Positions 1 through 9,516 of a stretch of 64,000 nucleotides of DNA are shown here, piece by piece. A program made the position numbers and the translations under genes. The number at the start of each line of letters is the position of its first letter. Position 1 is the stretch's first letter. Below the pieces are notes generated by a model that was not told the DNA's origin, searched no databases, and worked only from the letters and a program-made list of their open reading frames with translations. Where the stretch lies: the NCBI GenBank assembly GCA_937990725.1, contig CALKQS010000004.1, positions 62,001 to 126,000 on the forward strand. Reading direction: 5' to 3'. Source of the stretch: an uncultured Candidatus Saccharibacteria bacterium (lineage in GTDB: Bacteria; Patescibacteriota; Saccharimonadia; Saccharimonadales; Saccharimonadaceae).

Positions 1-115
1 AAAATAGGCGAACATGGTCAGGGCTATGCACCAACAGGAAGAGAACGATACATACTCTACTAATTATGCCATAAAACACCCTAAGATAGGTTGCCCTGCA
101 AGCGTCAGAAAGCAC

Positions 116-1546
116 TTACAAGCGGCTCTTGCCTATGCCCTGCGTGCTTTGCCCTTCGGCATTCTTGCGCTGCTTATATGCTTTCGTCACAGGCTCGAGG
201 CCGCGCTTGACGCGCTCGCGGTTGGCTTTGAGTTGCTTCTCGTCGCGGAAGGAGAGTTTGATGGGGGTGCCGGTGTAGTCGTAGGTGTCGCGGATGCGCC
301 GCTCGAGGTAGCGCTTGTAGCTCCAGTGGACGAACTTGAGGTTGCTGCCGTAGATGACAAACCACGGTGGGTTGGTGTCTGTCTGGACGATGTAGCGCAG
401 CTTGGGGTGGGTATTCTTGAGGCCAGCTGGTGGGTGCTTCTGCACAGAGCGCTGCAGGAGGTCGTTGAGGGTGCGCGTGGTGGTCTTTTGCTGGCGATGA
501 GCAGCGATGCCAAGAGCGAGGTCGAATAATTTTGTCACATTCTGGCCCGTAACGGCACTGGTGAAGATGAGTGGTGCCCACGGTGTGAAGTCGAACTGGG
601 CGGAGATCTGCGGGGCGAGTGCATCGCGCGTGTAGGCATCTTTGCCCTCCACAGCGTCCCATTTGCTCACGACGATGGCCATGCCCTTGCCTGCCTCGGC
701 AATGATGCCAGCAAGCCGTTGGTCGAGAGCGGTGTTGAGCTCATTCACGTCCATCAGGAGGAAGCAAATATCGGCCTCCTCGATGGCAGCCAGGGTGCGC
801 AAGACGCTGAACTTCTCGATGCCCACCTCTTGCTTGCCTTGGCGGCGAATACCAGCGGTGTCGATCAGCTCGATGGTTTGCCCCTGGTAGCGCAAGCGGA
901 TGCGATTGACATCGCGCGTGGTGCCCGCCACCCCGGCCACGATGGCTTGCTGCTTGCCCGCTAAGGTATTGAAGAGGCTGGATTTGCCGACATTGGGCCG
1001 GCCGATCAAAGCAATCTTGAGCACATCGCTCGGCTCTGCTTGGCGCTTCTCTGGGATGTGTTGGCAGATCTCATCCAGCGCATCACTAATACCACTGTTG
1101 TGCTCGGCACTGGTGCGGATGATACTCTTGATGCCAAGACGAAGAAACTCACTAGTGGGCAAGCTGCCCCGCAGGTCGGTTTTGTTGGCGATGAGAATGA
1201 CAGGTTTGCGACTCTTGAGAGCGGTCTTGGCAACGCGCCGGTCTTCGTCGCTGGGGTATTCGGTGCTATCCACCACCACGAGGATGACGTCGGCTGCGTC
1301 GGATGCATCGGTGATTTGCTCTTGGATACTTGCCTCAAACTCGTCTTCTGCTGGCTTGAGGCCAGCGGTATCGACCAGCCAGAACTCATGCCCATGGTAG
1401 GCTGCCTTGCCCACCACCCGATCGCGCGTCGTACCGGCCTCGCGTGCCACGATAGCCTGCTGCGAACGCATCATACGATTAAACAGCGAGCTCTTGCCAG
1501 CATTGGCACGCCCGATGATTGCAACGGTAGGAAGTTTGGTAGCCAT
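116..1546 (-). CDS. der: GTPase Der (EngA), ribosome assembly
   Basis: Der is a double-GTPase that acts in late 50S subunit maturation. Two tandem G domains are visible: the first P-loop GRANAGKSS at residues 12-20 with NKTD near 121, the second P-loop GRPNVGKSS at 182-190 with SKWD further on. A KH-like C-terminal domain and a basic tail follow. The length of 476 aa is normal for the family. The ATG at 1546 is preceded on the minus strand by TATAAT (1556-1561) with only 9 nt between, so the message is probably leaderless. The first P-loop has Ala where Pro is usual, which should be tolerated. The gene is a single unit upstream of a pseudouridine synthase on the same strand. Confidence 0.97.
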   Translation of the reverse strand: MATKLPTVAIIGRANAGKSSLFNRMMRSQQAIVAREAGTTRDRVVGKAAYHGHEFWLVDTAGLKPAEDEFEASIQEQITDASDAADVILVVVDSTEYPSDEDRRVAKTALKSRKPVILIANKTDLRGSLPTSEFLRLGIKSIIRTSAEHNSGISDALDEICQHIPEKRQAEPSDVLKIALIGRPNVGKSSLFNTLAGKQQAIVAGVAGTTRDVNRIRLRYQGQTIELIDTAGIRRQGKQEVGIEKFSVLRTLAAIEEADICFLLMDVNELNTALDQRLAGIIAEAGKGMAIVVSKWDAVEGKDAYTRDALAPQISAQFDFTPWAPLIFTSAVTGQNVTKLFDLALGIAAHRQQKTTTRTLNDLLQRSVQKHPPAGLKNTHPKLRYIVQTDTNPPWFVIYGSNLKFVHWSYKRYLERRIRDTYDYTGTPIKLSFRDEKQLKANRERVKRGLEPVTKAYKQRKNAEGQSTQGIGKSRL

Positions 1547-1591
1547 AATGCTCTCATTATATCATGAAAGCGCGAGTGGATTTGCAGTGCC

Positions 1592-2275
1592 CTACTGCTC
1601 AGCTACGTCCTGCCACTTGCCTCGTGGTAGCTTGCCCAGGCTATAGCTGCCAAAGTGCGTGCGGTGCAGGCGTGTGACGGTGTAGCCCAGAGCGGCGAAG
1701 GTGCGGCGGATCTGGCGGTTGCGGCCCTCACTCATGCTAATGTGCCACTCGGTGCGACTATCGGGTCGAAGACGCGTGAGGATGAGCCGGCTGGTACCAT
1801 CGGCAAGCTGTATGCCGTAGTCGCTGATCATCTGCTGGTGGAGGGGTTCGAGTGGGTGGTCGAGCCGGACGTGGTATTCTTTGACTTTCGCAAACTGTGG
1901 GTGGGTCATGCGGTAGGCAAAGTCGCCGTTGTTGCTGAGCAAAAGCAGGCCTGAGCTATCAGCATCGAGCCGGCCAACGGGCTTAAGAGCGTGCAACTCT
2001 GTTGGTAAAAGGCTATAAATAGTGGGCTGCGACCCCTGTTGTTTGCGCGAGCAAACGTAGCCCACTGGCTTGTTGAGCATAATAGTGTGGTAAGTAACCT
2101 GCTCGGGTAGTGGCGCGCCCTGTACCGTTGCCAAGCTGCCTGGCTGGAGGCGGGCACCGAGCACAGCTACCTCGCCATCAACTACGACATCTCCAGCGGC
2201 GATTAGGTCATCCGCTTGGCGGCGCGACAGGCCCAGCACAAGCGCAATGTGTTTGTTAAGGCGAGTAGTCGACAT
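1592..2275 (-). CDS. rRNA pseudouridine synthase, RsuA/RluB family
   Basis: Converts a specific uridine of ribosomal RNA to pseudouridine. The N-terminus (about residues 1-60) is an S4 RNA-binding domain. The catalytic domain carries the signature GRLDADSSGLLLLSNNG with the nucleophilic Asp at roughly residue 102, followed by the EGRNRQIRR motif typical of the RsuA/RluB/RluE/RluF group. At 227 aa it is close to family size. A TATAAT box at 2282-2287 lies 6 nt before the ATG, so the transcript should be leaderless. The target position cannot be told from sequence alone. It is followed closely by der and may share readthrough transcription with it. Confidence 0.93.
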   Translation of the reverse strand: MSTTRLNKHIALVLGLSRRQADDLIAAGDVVVDGEVAVLGARLQPGSLATVQGAPLPEQVTYHTIMLNKPVGYVCSRKQQGSQPTIYSLLPTELHALKPVGRLDADSSGLLLLSNNGDFAYRMTHPQFAKVKEYHVRLDHPLEPLHQQMISDYGIQLADGTSRLILTRLRPDSRTEWHISMSEGRNRQIRRTFAALGYTVTRLHRTHFGSYSLGKLPRGKWQDVAEQ

Positions 2276-2341
2276 GCCCCTATTATATCACCCAGGACGT
2301 GCTGGCCGAAGGCTCGGCTCTGCGCTCATAACTCGCTCGGC

Positions 2342-2620
2342 TTAATGCTGATGGGTATGACGCGACCACGGCCGAGTAACCGCTGAAACAATGCTCCGCG
2401 TGCCGCGGAGAGCAGCCTTGCCAATGGCACGAATGCATGTGAAAAGTGGGCTATGTTTGACTTCTGGCACAACCAGTGGGTACTCAAGCGATGGATGCTG
2501 GCGGCTATCGGCTTGTAGTGGATCATTGCATCGCGTAGCAGGGCCAGTGACAGGGTCATCGGTAGGTTGTTCATGGAATGGGTAGTCGAATGGTGATCGA
2601 TCGGGCATAACAGGCTCCAT
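2342..2620 (-). CDS. possible small protein of unknown function
   Basis: An open frame of 92 codons that I do not recognise. It is weakly supported by an extended -10 box (TGCTATACT, TATACT at 2637-2642 on the minus strand) lying 16 nt before the ATG and by the absence of any competing gene in the 2276-2671 gap. The product is Pro/His/Arg-rich with no clear domain or membrane segment. It may equally be an untranslated spacer. Confidence 0.3.
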   Translation of the reverse strand: MEPVMPDRSPFDYPFHEQPTDDPVTGPATRCNDPLQADSRQHPSLEYPLVVPEVKHSPLFTCIRAIGKAALRGTRSIVSAVTRPWSRHTHQH

Positions 2621-2671
2621 GCAATGATGATTACCTAGTATAGCACGTGTGGAGCGATATGGATACGCTTT

Positions 2672-4255
2672 TTAGTGTGACGCAGCCGATGGTGCTGACG
2701 GCGCTACCCGCTCGGTCTCTTCAAAACTGAGGTCGTCGTGGCTATGCTGAATGGCCGGCGCTGGGCGCGAAGGCATGGCTGCTGGCTGAGGCATTGGCGC
2801 GGTATGGTGAGTAGCTTGTGGCCGAGCTGGTGCTACAGTAGCGGCCTGTGCTGGAGTAGGATGCGCTGCAGCCGTGGGAGCTGGGCGGATGGCATCGTAA
2901 AGCGGATGGTCAACCGGCGAGACCGACGGATGAGCGGCTGCACTGCCCTGGAGCAACGCCGCAGCTAGCGCATCAGACGGGTCTGCAGCAATGGCCTGTG
3001 GGCTGTGCGGCGCAATGGCTGCGCTATCAGTAGCAGGATGAGCTGGCGAATCCTCGTGGTGTTTGTGATCCTCGTGGTGAGTAACTGGTGGCTGCGCTGA
3101 GGCTGCTGGTGCTGGATGGCTTGGCGCTGGTGCATTATGTGCCGTGGTGGCTGGCGTTAGCGGCTCAACAGGGGTCGGCATGGTGTCCATCTGCTCGGTG
3201 AGGTTGGCTACGGCGTCCGTCACGAGCTGGTTTTGGCTTGGCTGGTAGACGGCTGCACTGGTGCCTGCCTCATCATCGGCCTGCTGTGTGCTCATGCGCA
3301 GAGCTTCGGCCAGCTCGGCTTCGTCGTCTGCTGGAGTGTGGGTGTGGTGTGGCGGTAGTGGCGGTTTGTTTGCCGCTGTCTGGTGCTTAATCTCTGGAAT
3401 ACCCGATGGCGCGGTGCTGTGTGGCGCAATAATATCGTTAATAAGTGGCTGCGTAGCGGGAGCATCGCTGGCTGGCAGTGTGTCCAGATGTGGAGCTTCG
3501 GCTGGGCTTGGTGTGTCGCTTGCTGAGGCTAAATGCTCATCGTGATGCGTAACGATCTCCGCCTCTGGCGTGTTCTCGGCTGGTGGCAAGGTAAATGGCT
3601 GTGGCGTGGTGGGCTCGGCCGGTGGTATGGGCGTGGTGGGATGTGGAGCGCCATTAGCGGCATCGAGCTCGTCGTCTATCAGGCTGGCATAATCTGGTTT
3701 TGGCATCGAAGACTGTAGCGGGTGGATCACTCGCTCACCCAGGCTAGCCGGCCGTGGTGTAGAGAATGGCGCTGTGGGCTGCGGCAGTGTGGTGGGCTGG
3801 CTGGCTGGCGGCACGGGCATAGCTGGTGCGCTTGGCTGAGGCTCAGGAGTGGTGTGTGCTGCCGGCCGGTGGCTCACCCCTGTATCACCAAGGACGTCGT
3901 GTACGGCACGCACCACATCTTCAATACCAACCTGCGATTTGACGAGGTAGCGGTCTGCTCCCAGCGCCTCGCCGCGCATGCGCTGGTCTTGGCTGGAGAG
4001 TGCCGTCATGATAATCACCTTGATGCCGCGCGTCTCAGTGGTGCTGCGCAAGATATCGAGCATGTCGAAGCCACTAATCTTGGGCATCATCACATCGCTG
4101 ATGATGAGCTGCGGACGTTCTTTGATAGCCATGGCGAGTGCTTCTTCCCCATCGCCAGCCGACACGATGTCATACCCCTCGGCCAACAGGCGTACTCCGT
4201 ATATTTCGCGCAGGCTTTTGTCGTCTTCGACAAGCAGAATCTTAACCTTTGTCAT
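2672..4255 (-). CDS. response regulator with a long disordered tail
   Basis: Residues 1-120 form a CheY-like receiver: acidic pair at 11-12, phosphoacceptor D54 in LIISDVMMP, and a conserved Lys in the YLVKS segment. The remaining roughly 400 residues are very rich in Pro, Ala, Thr and His and show no DNA-binding or enzymatic domain, so the output is unknown. I chose the ATG at 4255 because it has a GAGGGTG Shine-Dalgarno and a TACAAT box at 4266-4271; the TTG at 4276 is less likely. The sensor kinase at 5231-7306 on the same strand is the likely partner and also has a disordered C-terminus. The two are separated by an oppositely oriented membrane protein gene. Confidence 0.85.
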   Translation of the reverse strand: MTKVKILLVEDDKSLREIYGVRLLAEGYDIVSAGDGEEALAMAIKERPQLIISDVMMPKISGFDMLDILRSTTETRGIKVIIMTALSSQDQRMRGEALGADRYLVKSQVGIEDVVRAVHDVLGDTGVSHRPAAHTTPEPQPSAPAMPVPPASQPTTLPQPTAPFSTPRPASLGERVIHPLQSSMPKPDYASLIDDELDAANGAPHPTTPIPPAEPTTPQPFTLPPAENTPEAEIVTHHDEHLASASDTPSPAEAPHLDTLPASDAPATQPLINDIIAPHSTAPSGIPEIKHQTAANKPPLPPHHTHTPADDEAELAEALRMSTQQADDEAGTSAAVYQPSQNQLVTDAVANLTEQMDTMPTPVEPLTPATTAHNAPAPSHPAPAASAQPPVTHHEDHKHHEDSPAHPATDSAAIAPHSPQAIAADPSDALAAALLQGSAAAHPSVSPVDHPLYDAIRPAPTAAAHPTPAQAATVAPARPQATHHTAPMPQPAAMPSRPAPAIQHSHDDLSFEETERVAPSAPSAASH

Positions 4256-4276
4256 ATCACCCTCTATTGTACGCAA

Positions 4277-4621
4277 TTATCAGCAAAAATACCATAGTGC
4301 TTGTGGTTTTTTTGAGAGGAATTAATATAAAGTGCTGCTCTGGTGATGGGTCTGGCGCACGGTTGGCTTTGTGTGAAGAGATTGACAGAGCGCTGGTAGT
4401 GATTTGCAAATAGGCGCACATACCTGAAATTGCAAAACATTCCCCTGCTCTTCGTAGTAACCCCACTACAAGAAAACATCGATAAACTCGCGACCAAGCC
4501 AAAGAAAAGAGCTTTGCTCTATATTCTGGCTAGCGTATGCTAGGTTTGATAGGGCTACTGAGGGGTAGCTATTGACTATAAATATATACTGTGGTATCAT
4601 ACTACTCCCTAACAGAGGAAT
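4277..4621 (+). other. 345-nt intergenic region with a promoter
   Basis: I see no convincing gene here. It holds the leader of the response regulator on the minus strand and, on the plus strand, a TTGACT -35 (4572-4577), a 17-nt spacer and a TATCAT -10 (4595-4600) for the membrane protein that follows. Confidence 0.55.
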
Positions 4622-4627
4622 ATGAAT

Positions 4628-5071
4628 ATGACAATAACACAACCAATGCGACATGCCGGAGCCCGACACAAAAGCGAGAAGCCAAGCTGGGTCACGCGTT
4701 TTGCAGAAAAATTACAATCGCCCGAGCGAACCTCGCGGCGTGAGAAAGCAGCGCGGGCACTAGGGACGCTGGCCACCATTGGCGCCACTCTGACAGCCGC
4801 AACAGGTATTAGTGTTTATCACGATAGTGGCAGTATAGAGCCGGTTGGTAACCTGCTCAACCCAGTCGCTGAGCACGTGATGACGACGGATAAGGACATT
4901 GCTGGTGCCGATGGACTCTCGAACATTATTGCACTTGAAGACCGCCAAGCGGAAGAGACGAGGATGCATTATGTGGCGCGTGGTACGGAAGCGATGGCCC
5001 TTAGTTCTATTGCGCTATATCTGCTCAATGAGCGAGCGCACAGATCTTCACGCAAGAAGGCTCAGTCATAA
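4628..5071 (+). CDS. small membrane protein of unknown function
   Basis: About 147 residues that I do not recognise. A basic cytoplasmic-looking N-terminus is followed by a hydrophobic stretch rich in Ala, Thr and Gly (around residues 45-65), a polar middle, and a second hydrophobic stretch near the C-terminus (EAMALSSIALYLL), then a basic tail. I prefer the ATG at 4628 because GAGG at 4615-4618 gives a 9-nt spacing; the ATG at 4622 is very close to that site. The gene sits alone between the response regulator and the sensor kinase genes, which run the other way, so a role with that system is possible but not shown. Confidence 0.7.
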   Translation: MTITQPMRHAGARHKSEKPSWVTRFAEKLQSPERTSRREKAARALGTLATIGATLTAATGISVYHDSGSIEPVGNLLNPVAEHVMTTDKDIAGADGLSNIIALEDRQAEETRMHYVARGTEAMALSSIALYLLNERAHRSSRKKAQS

Positions 5072-5170
5072 GCGTGTGATGGACAAGAGTTTTACCATCA
5101 GTATTTGGTAGGGCTCACTCCTCTTCTCGCTTTTTGCTGCAGGAGAGGCGCTGGCGCACGTTGTAGTATC

Positions 5171-5212
5171 AACAGAGGTCGGTATCGTGGAAATATCGGC
5201 CTCTGTAGCTTA
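5171..5212. terminator. hairpin between convergent genes
   Basis: The arms around ACAGAGGTCGGTAT and AATATCGGCCTCTGT pair with a short loop. It lies between the stop of the plus-strand membrane protein gene and the minus-strand kinase stop. It lacks a clear T-run, so a terminator role is only likely. The stem resembles hairpin 1 of the RNA elements at 13979 and 17591. Confidence 0.4.
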
Positions 5213-5230
5213 TTGTCAGCGAGATAAGAG

Positions 5231-7306
5231 CTACCGCACCGCCCGCGGTGGCGCAGCAGAGCGCGGCGTGGTGAGGACATCGCGGACACGAGTGGGGCTA
5301 CGCCGAGGCTGACTGGTGGCAATGATATGCGCCGCAGGCGATGTACTTGGCGCAGGTTGTGCTGTGGAGGAGGGTGTGGCACTGGGTGGAGTGGCTGGAG
5401 CAGGATGAGCGATGGCAACAGTGGTAGATTGGGTACTTTTTGGCTTGGGCGGGGTGGCTGCGTGGCTGTTTTTTTGGGCTGGGCGCTGGGCACGAGTAGC
5501 TGGGCTGGGCTGTGGCAAAAAGCCTTGACTCTGGAGTGCGACCGTGGCAAAAGTTGGCACTGGGCGGGGCGAGGCTACTTTGGCGGCTTGTGCTGCTGCC
5601 TTGGCTTTGGCAGCGAGGGCGGTTTGGGCATCGTGCTCACTCAGGCGTGGGAGCTCGAGGAAGAAGGTACTTCCCTGCCGGTACGCACTCTCTACCCACA
5701 AGCGGCCGCCCATTACCTCTGTGAGGCGGCGACTGAGGTAGAGCCCCAGGCCAGTGCCGCCAATCTCGCGCGTGTCCGAATTATCCACCCGATAGAACTT
5801 CTGGAAGAGGTGCGACTGATCTTCCACCGGTATCCCGATGCCAGTATCGGCAATGGCAATCGTCACGCGCCCACTACCGCCGGTTACATCCACCGTTACA
5901 CGCCCACTGGGGGTGTATTTGATAGCATTCTCCACCAGATTATCAAGTACTTCACGCAGTTGGTCTGGGTCGACAGAGACATAAAAGGCAGGACTAAGCG
6001 TCCGGCTCGTAAAGGTGGCGCTATGCTCACCGCCAGTTGTACCAGGGCGTGGCTTGAAGATAAGCTGGAGCTGCTTGTCCTCAGCCTTGTGGCGTAGCCC
6101 CTCCACAATGTCACTGACAAAGGGGATGAGATCGATCGCCTCGGGGTTGCTCTGCAAGCGGCCATCGTCGGCTTTGCTCACGTCCAGCAGGTCTTGGAAG
6201 AGCCGGCCAAGGTGCTCGGCCGAGCGGTGGGCCTTGGTAATGAAGTCGCGGGCGCGCTGGTCGATGGTGGCGGTGGCGGGGTTGAGTGTGAGGCCAAGGT
6301 AGCCCTCGATCGACGCTACAGGGGTACGCATCTCGTGGCTAGCGGTGCTGATGAACTCGGCTTTTTGGCGCTCCTCGGCCTTTTCCTTCGTCACATCACG
6401 AAAGACGACGATGACTCCACTGCCCGGCTCACTGTTGACGGGCGAAATGACGAGTGAGATGATCGGCGTTTTGCCAGAGCTCGTCACGAGGCGCAGATGG
6501 TCGGTGGTGAGGGTTTGGTTATCGGCCAAGACAGCGGCGATCGGGTCGGTATCATTGGTAATTGGGTCATTCTTGGCGTCGATAAGCTTGAGGACGGATT
6601 GGTAGCTGAGGCCCAGAGCATCTTCGTCACCCCAACCCACGAGGCGCTGAGCTGCTGGATTGATGAGCTCAATCATCCCATCTGCATCGAGCGCCATCAC
6701 ACCATCGCCAATCGCATTGAGCACGATATCCGACTTGCCTGCCACCTGGCTGAGCGTGGCGGCAAGCTCGCGGTATGAGGTGGTGCGGGCCTCGGCAGCG
6801 CGATCATCCGGTCCCCAGAGTAAGCATCCCACCAAGACCGGTAGCTCGCCGGTGAGCATGGCACTGGGGATCATTGTGCTTGTAATATGCCCCGACAGCA
6901 CTCCCCAACTGAGGTAGGCATTGACTAGCAGCAAGACTAGCGCTAGCCCCACCCAGCCAAAAAACATTGCAAAGACCGCCACCAAGAGCCACGCTGCAAT
7001 AAAGGGTGAGCTCAGCCCACCAGTGCCAATAATAAGCGCGCCCGTTGTGGCAACGGCGCAGAGATATACCGCGAGGCTCGCCTGCCCAAGCCGTTGCTGC
7101 GGTGGCCAGATGTGAAGCACCGCTGCCACGACCCCTGTTATACCGGCCAAGATGACGGCAATGAGCGGCATGCCAAGCACGAGGTTGTATTGATCCACCC
7201 CGCCAAAGTGCCGCCATGCCCACAGCGCCACGATGATGACGGCATAGAGCATACTTGCCTCGCACAAGCGCCGGTGCCAAAACCGGCTGATTTGTTGCAC
7301 CCCCAT
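5231..7306 (-). CDS. membrane sensor histidine kinase with PAS domain and disordered tail
   Basis: Several hydrophobic segments occupy residues 18-165, followed by a PAS-like sensor (about 190-305), a HisKA dimerisation helix with phospho-acceptor H324 in TASHEMRTP, and a HATPase domain with DNLVENAIKY (N box), DTGIGIP (G1) and GTGLGLYLS (G2). It should autophosphorylate and pass phosphate to a receiver, most plausibly the one encoded at 2672-4255. About 125 C-terminal residues are Pro/Ala/Ser/Thr-rich and probably unstructured, which is unusual for a kinase. The ATG at 7306 has a purine-rich AAGGGGGAT Shine-Dalgarno; a TATAAT lies farther upstream. The signal sensed is unknown. Confidence 0.93.
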   Translation of the reverse strand: MGVQQISRFWHRRLCEASMLYAVIIVALWAWRHFGGVDQYNLVLGMPLIAVILAGITGVVAAVLHIWPPQQRLGQASLAVYLCAVATTGALIIGTGGLSSPFIAAWLLVAVFAMFFGWVGLALVLLLVNAYLSWGVLSGHITSTMIPSAMLTGELPVLVGCLLWGPDDRAAEARTTSYRELAATLSQVAGKSDIVLNAIGDGVMALDADGMIELINPAAQRLVGWGDEDALGLSYQSVLKLIDAKNDPITNDTDPIAAVLADNQTLTTDHLRLVTSSGKTPIISLVISPVNSEPGSGVIVVFRDVTKEKAEERQKAEFISTASHEMRTPVASIEGYLGLTLNPATATIDQRARDFITKAHRSAEHLGRLFQDLLDVSKADDGRLQSNPEAIDLIPFVSDIVEGLRHKAEDKQLQLIFKPRPGTTGGEHSATFTSRTLSPAFYVSVDPDQLREVLDNLVENAIKYTPSGRVTVDVTGGSGRVTIAIADTGIGIPVEDQSHLFQKFYRVDNSDTREIGGTGLGLYLSRRLTEVMGGRLWVESAYRQGSTFFLELPRLSEHDAQTALAAKAKAAAQAAKVASPRPVPTFATVALQSQGFLPQPSPATRAQRPAQKNSHAATPPKPKSTQSTTVAIAHPAPATPPSATPSSTAQPAPSTSPAAHIIATSQPRRSPTRVRDVLTTPRSAAPPRAVR

Positions 7307-7482
7307 TGGTTATCCCCCTTATGCTTTGTGTGTATTATAGCGGATTGCCTGGGCGATGGCAATGGAGTGCTGGGCGAGAGCTGCGCTCGCTGCCCGCCAC
7401 TTCTTATAATCCTAGTAGTAATTTATTCGCCCATTTTTCTCTACAATGTGCTACAATAGTGCCAGAAAACAAAGGAGGCCAT

Positions 7483-7749
7483 ATGGCAAAAAAATCAACC
7501 AAAGCAGCGGCCAAAGCAGCCGCGCCATCAACAACCACCAAGACGAAGGTCACGGTATCGACCGCCCGCAAAAAGACGCCCAAGCAAATGCTCGACATCC
7601 TGCTCATCGCAGCCTGCTTGGTGCTGAGCGTCATTGTAGTGGTGCTGAGTATCTCGCACAGCATCGACCCGCACACCGCCATCGTCATGCTTAGCATCGG
7701 CCTGGCCTGCCTCAGCGCGTATGTACTTAACCACGCAGCCAGCCGGTAG
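7483..7749 (+). CDS. small membrane protein with a Lys/Ala-rich N-terminus
   Basis: An 88-residue protein that I do not recognise. A Lys/Ala/Thr-rich soluble segment (about 1-33) resembles nucleic-acid-binding or linker sequence and is followed by two hydrophobic helices (about 36-58 and 64-83). The start is set by a strong AAAGGAGG Shine-Dalgarno 5 nt before the ATG; in-frame codons further upstream are non-coding. An extended -10 TGCTACAAT (TACAAT at 7452-7457) precedes it, and a clear terminator follows at 7772-7805, so this is a single-gene unit. Confidence 0.75.
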   Translation: MAKKSTKAAAKAAAPSTTTKTKVTVSTARKKTPKQMLDILLIAACLVLSVIVVVLSISHSIDPHTAIVMLSIGLACLSAYVLNHAASR

Positions 7750-7771
7750 AATCCTGCTCTGCTACTCTTAC

Positions 7772-7805
7772 AAATAACCCGCTCGCGATTGGCGGGTTAT
7801 TTTGC
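7772..7805 (+). terminator. Rho-independent terminator
   Basis: AATAACCCGC pairs with GGCGGGTTATT over a short loop and is followed by T residues, just after the small membrane protein gene. Confidence 0.8.
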
Positions 7806-7867
7806 TATAAAGCTGCGGCTATGCAGAGGACGTGGGCGCGTTGTGTGTTGAGGCGTAGGGTGCAGCG

Positions 7868-9355
7868 CTACTTGCCCGGCACATACACCACAAGTGTGCC
7901 GTCCTTGCTGGTGCTAGCGATGAGATTGCTGCGGATGGTGAGGCTGCGCATGTCGGTTCCTTTGATGGTGAGGAGGGTTGTACCATCGGCGACTTTGACG
8001 ATCTTGAGGCCTTTACTGCCGCTGGCTTGAATACCGGCGGAGTGGAGATTACTGGTGAGGAGGAGTGAGCCATCCAGGCTGGCGGAGACAATATTACCGC
8101 CGTCAGCCAGGGTGAGTGTGCCACCGCTGGTGCGGCTGTAGGTGGCGTGGCTGAGGGCGAAGTCTTGGGTGTTTTGACTGGCAATACGTAGGAACTCCCT
8201 ACCCTGCCCATCCACAACGACGCGCGGCATATCTGTGGTGAGAGCCTCTCGGGGGTAGGTTGGCGCAGTAGTGCCAGCGGGGTTGGTGAAGGAGCTGGCG
8301 GCTGGGCTGAGCTTGTACGCGCTATTGACAGTGCTGCGGCCGCGTGGCTTACCATCAATGCCATAGCTCTCGAAGGTCTCTTGCCCGCTGGATTGGATGG
8401 TATTGCTGCTCGCAGTGCCCTCCAGCCAGCCATCGCTTGCTAGGGTGACGTTGCTAGAGCTGGCTGTGCGCTGCACTTCCCGCGTGCCGCTCGTGATGTC
8501 GTACACGGTGATGACGGTGGTCGATTGGTCTGCAGTGGTCGCTTGGCGTTCATTCGTAATGACAACACCAGTAGTAGTACGTGAGGTGGCACGCTTATTG
8601 GGTGACTTCTGGGATGGCTTAGCGCCGTGGTCTTTCTCGCTATTGCGGCGACAGATGAGCTTGCTCCCGCCCGCTATAATGCAGGTAGCGTTGGGGTTCT
8701 GAAAATCGCCACTGGTGATGGGGCGCAGGCTCCCTGCGGCGGCGTAGAAGGTGGCAGTGGTGCTCTCGCCAATAATGTCTTGCTGTTGGTTATCTGTGCC
8801 ATAGTATGTGAGCGTACTCGGCTGGGTAGCTACAGGGGTAGTATAGAGAACCTTGGCAGTAGTAAGCTCTACCGCCGTAATGACCGAGCGTCCCCGCTGT
8901 TGGCTGGCGCAATATACCACCCCACGCGGCGTGACGCTGCTACAAGTATTGGCCGGCCAAGTAGCGACTGCCTGCTTGCGCCCAGTATCCCAAATCCGGA
9001 GCACTGGTGTGGTATCCTGCGCGCCCTGCCCTGCAATGGCAAGCCGCGAGTGGTCGGCTGTGCTACCCAAGAAGCTCAAGCCACCCTGCCCCGCCGCAAA
9101 TCGCACTGCGCGCTGACCTGCTCCATAGCCATTGGCCAGAAATACATCGGTGCGCGATGGCATGGCCGACACTGCCGCTGCCTGCATGCGCTGCGGCGCG
9201 GAGAGAAGGGTTACTGCCGCAGCAATGGCCGAGAGCACCACAGTAATGGCCGCTGCAAGCATTACCCACAGCGTGAGCTTACTATGCCGCCGCTTGGCGG
9301 GACGCTGGGGTGGGTGCTCTCCCAGCACAGATGTCGGAACAGGTGAAATATCCAT
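7868..9355 (-). CDS. membrane-anchored beta-propeller-like extracytoplasmic protein
   Basis: About 495 residues. A short cytoplasmic N-terminus rich in Pro and basic residues is followed by one transmembrane helix (about residues 28-50) and a large Thr/Ser/Gly-rich extracytoplasmic part. That part has repeated short beta-strand patterns (VLRIWDTGR, VYDITSG, IVSASLDGSLLLTS, LIASTSKDGTLVVYV), which suggest a WD40- or PQQ-like propeller. I chose the ATG at 9355 because upstream residues are low-quality and an extended -10 TGCTATACT (TATACT at 9392-9397) fits. The binding partner is unknown. Similar TM-plus-propeller architecture recurs in the PEGA protein at 19444-20913. Confidence 0.75.
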   Translation of the reverse strand: MDISPVPTSVLGEHPPQRPAKRRHSKLTLWVMLAAAITVVLSAIAAAVTLLSAPQRMQAAAVSAMPSRTDVFLANGYGAGQRAVRFAAGQGGLSFLGSTADHSRLAIAGQGAQDTTPVLRIWDTGRKQAVATWPANTCSSVTPRGVVYCASQQRGRSVITAVELTTAKVLYTTPVATQPSTLTYYGTDNQQQDIIGESTTATFYAAAGSLRPITSGDFQNPNATCIIAGGSKLICRRNSEKDHGAKPSQKSPNKRATSRTTTGVVITNERQATTADQSTTVITVYDITSGTREVQRTASSSNVTLASDGWLEGTASSNTIQSSGQETFESYGIDGKPRGRSTVNSAYKLSPAASSFTNPAGTTAPTYPREALTTDMPRVVVDGQGREFLRIASQNTQDFALSHATYSRTSGGTLTLADGGNIVSASLDGSLLLTSNLHSAGIQASGSKGLKIVKVADGTTLLTIKGTDMRSLTIRSNLIASTSKDGTLVVYVPGK

Positions 9356-9459
9356 AAGTAGCTTCGTTGTATGATGTAATAGTGTGTCATTAGTATAGCA
9401 GATATCGCTGCAGCCAGAACATGATTCTCGGCTCGCGCGGCAATAGAGCGGTATTATGG

Positions 9460-9488
9460 TGGACAAACCAGCGAGTTTTTCGTATAAT
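9460..9488 (+). promoter_or_regulatory. promoter of tRNA-Glu
   Basis: TGGACA (9460-9465), a 17-nt spacer and TATAAT (9483-9488), about 28 nt before the mature tRNA. This is a full -35/-10 promoter, unlike most protein genes here. Confidence 0.75.
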
Positions 9489-9516
9489 GGCACACAGCAC
9501 TGCTACGTGCCTGCAC

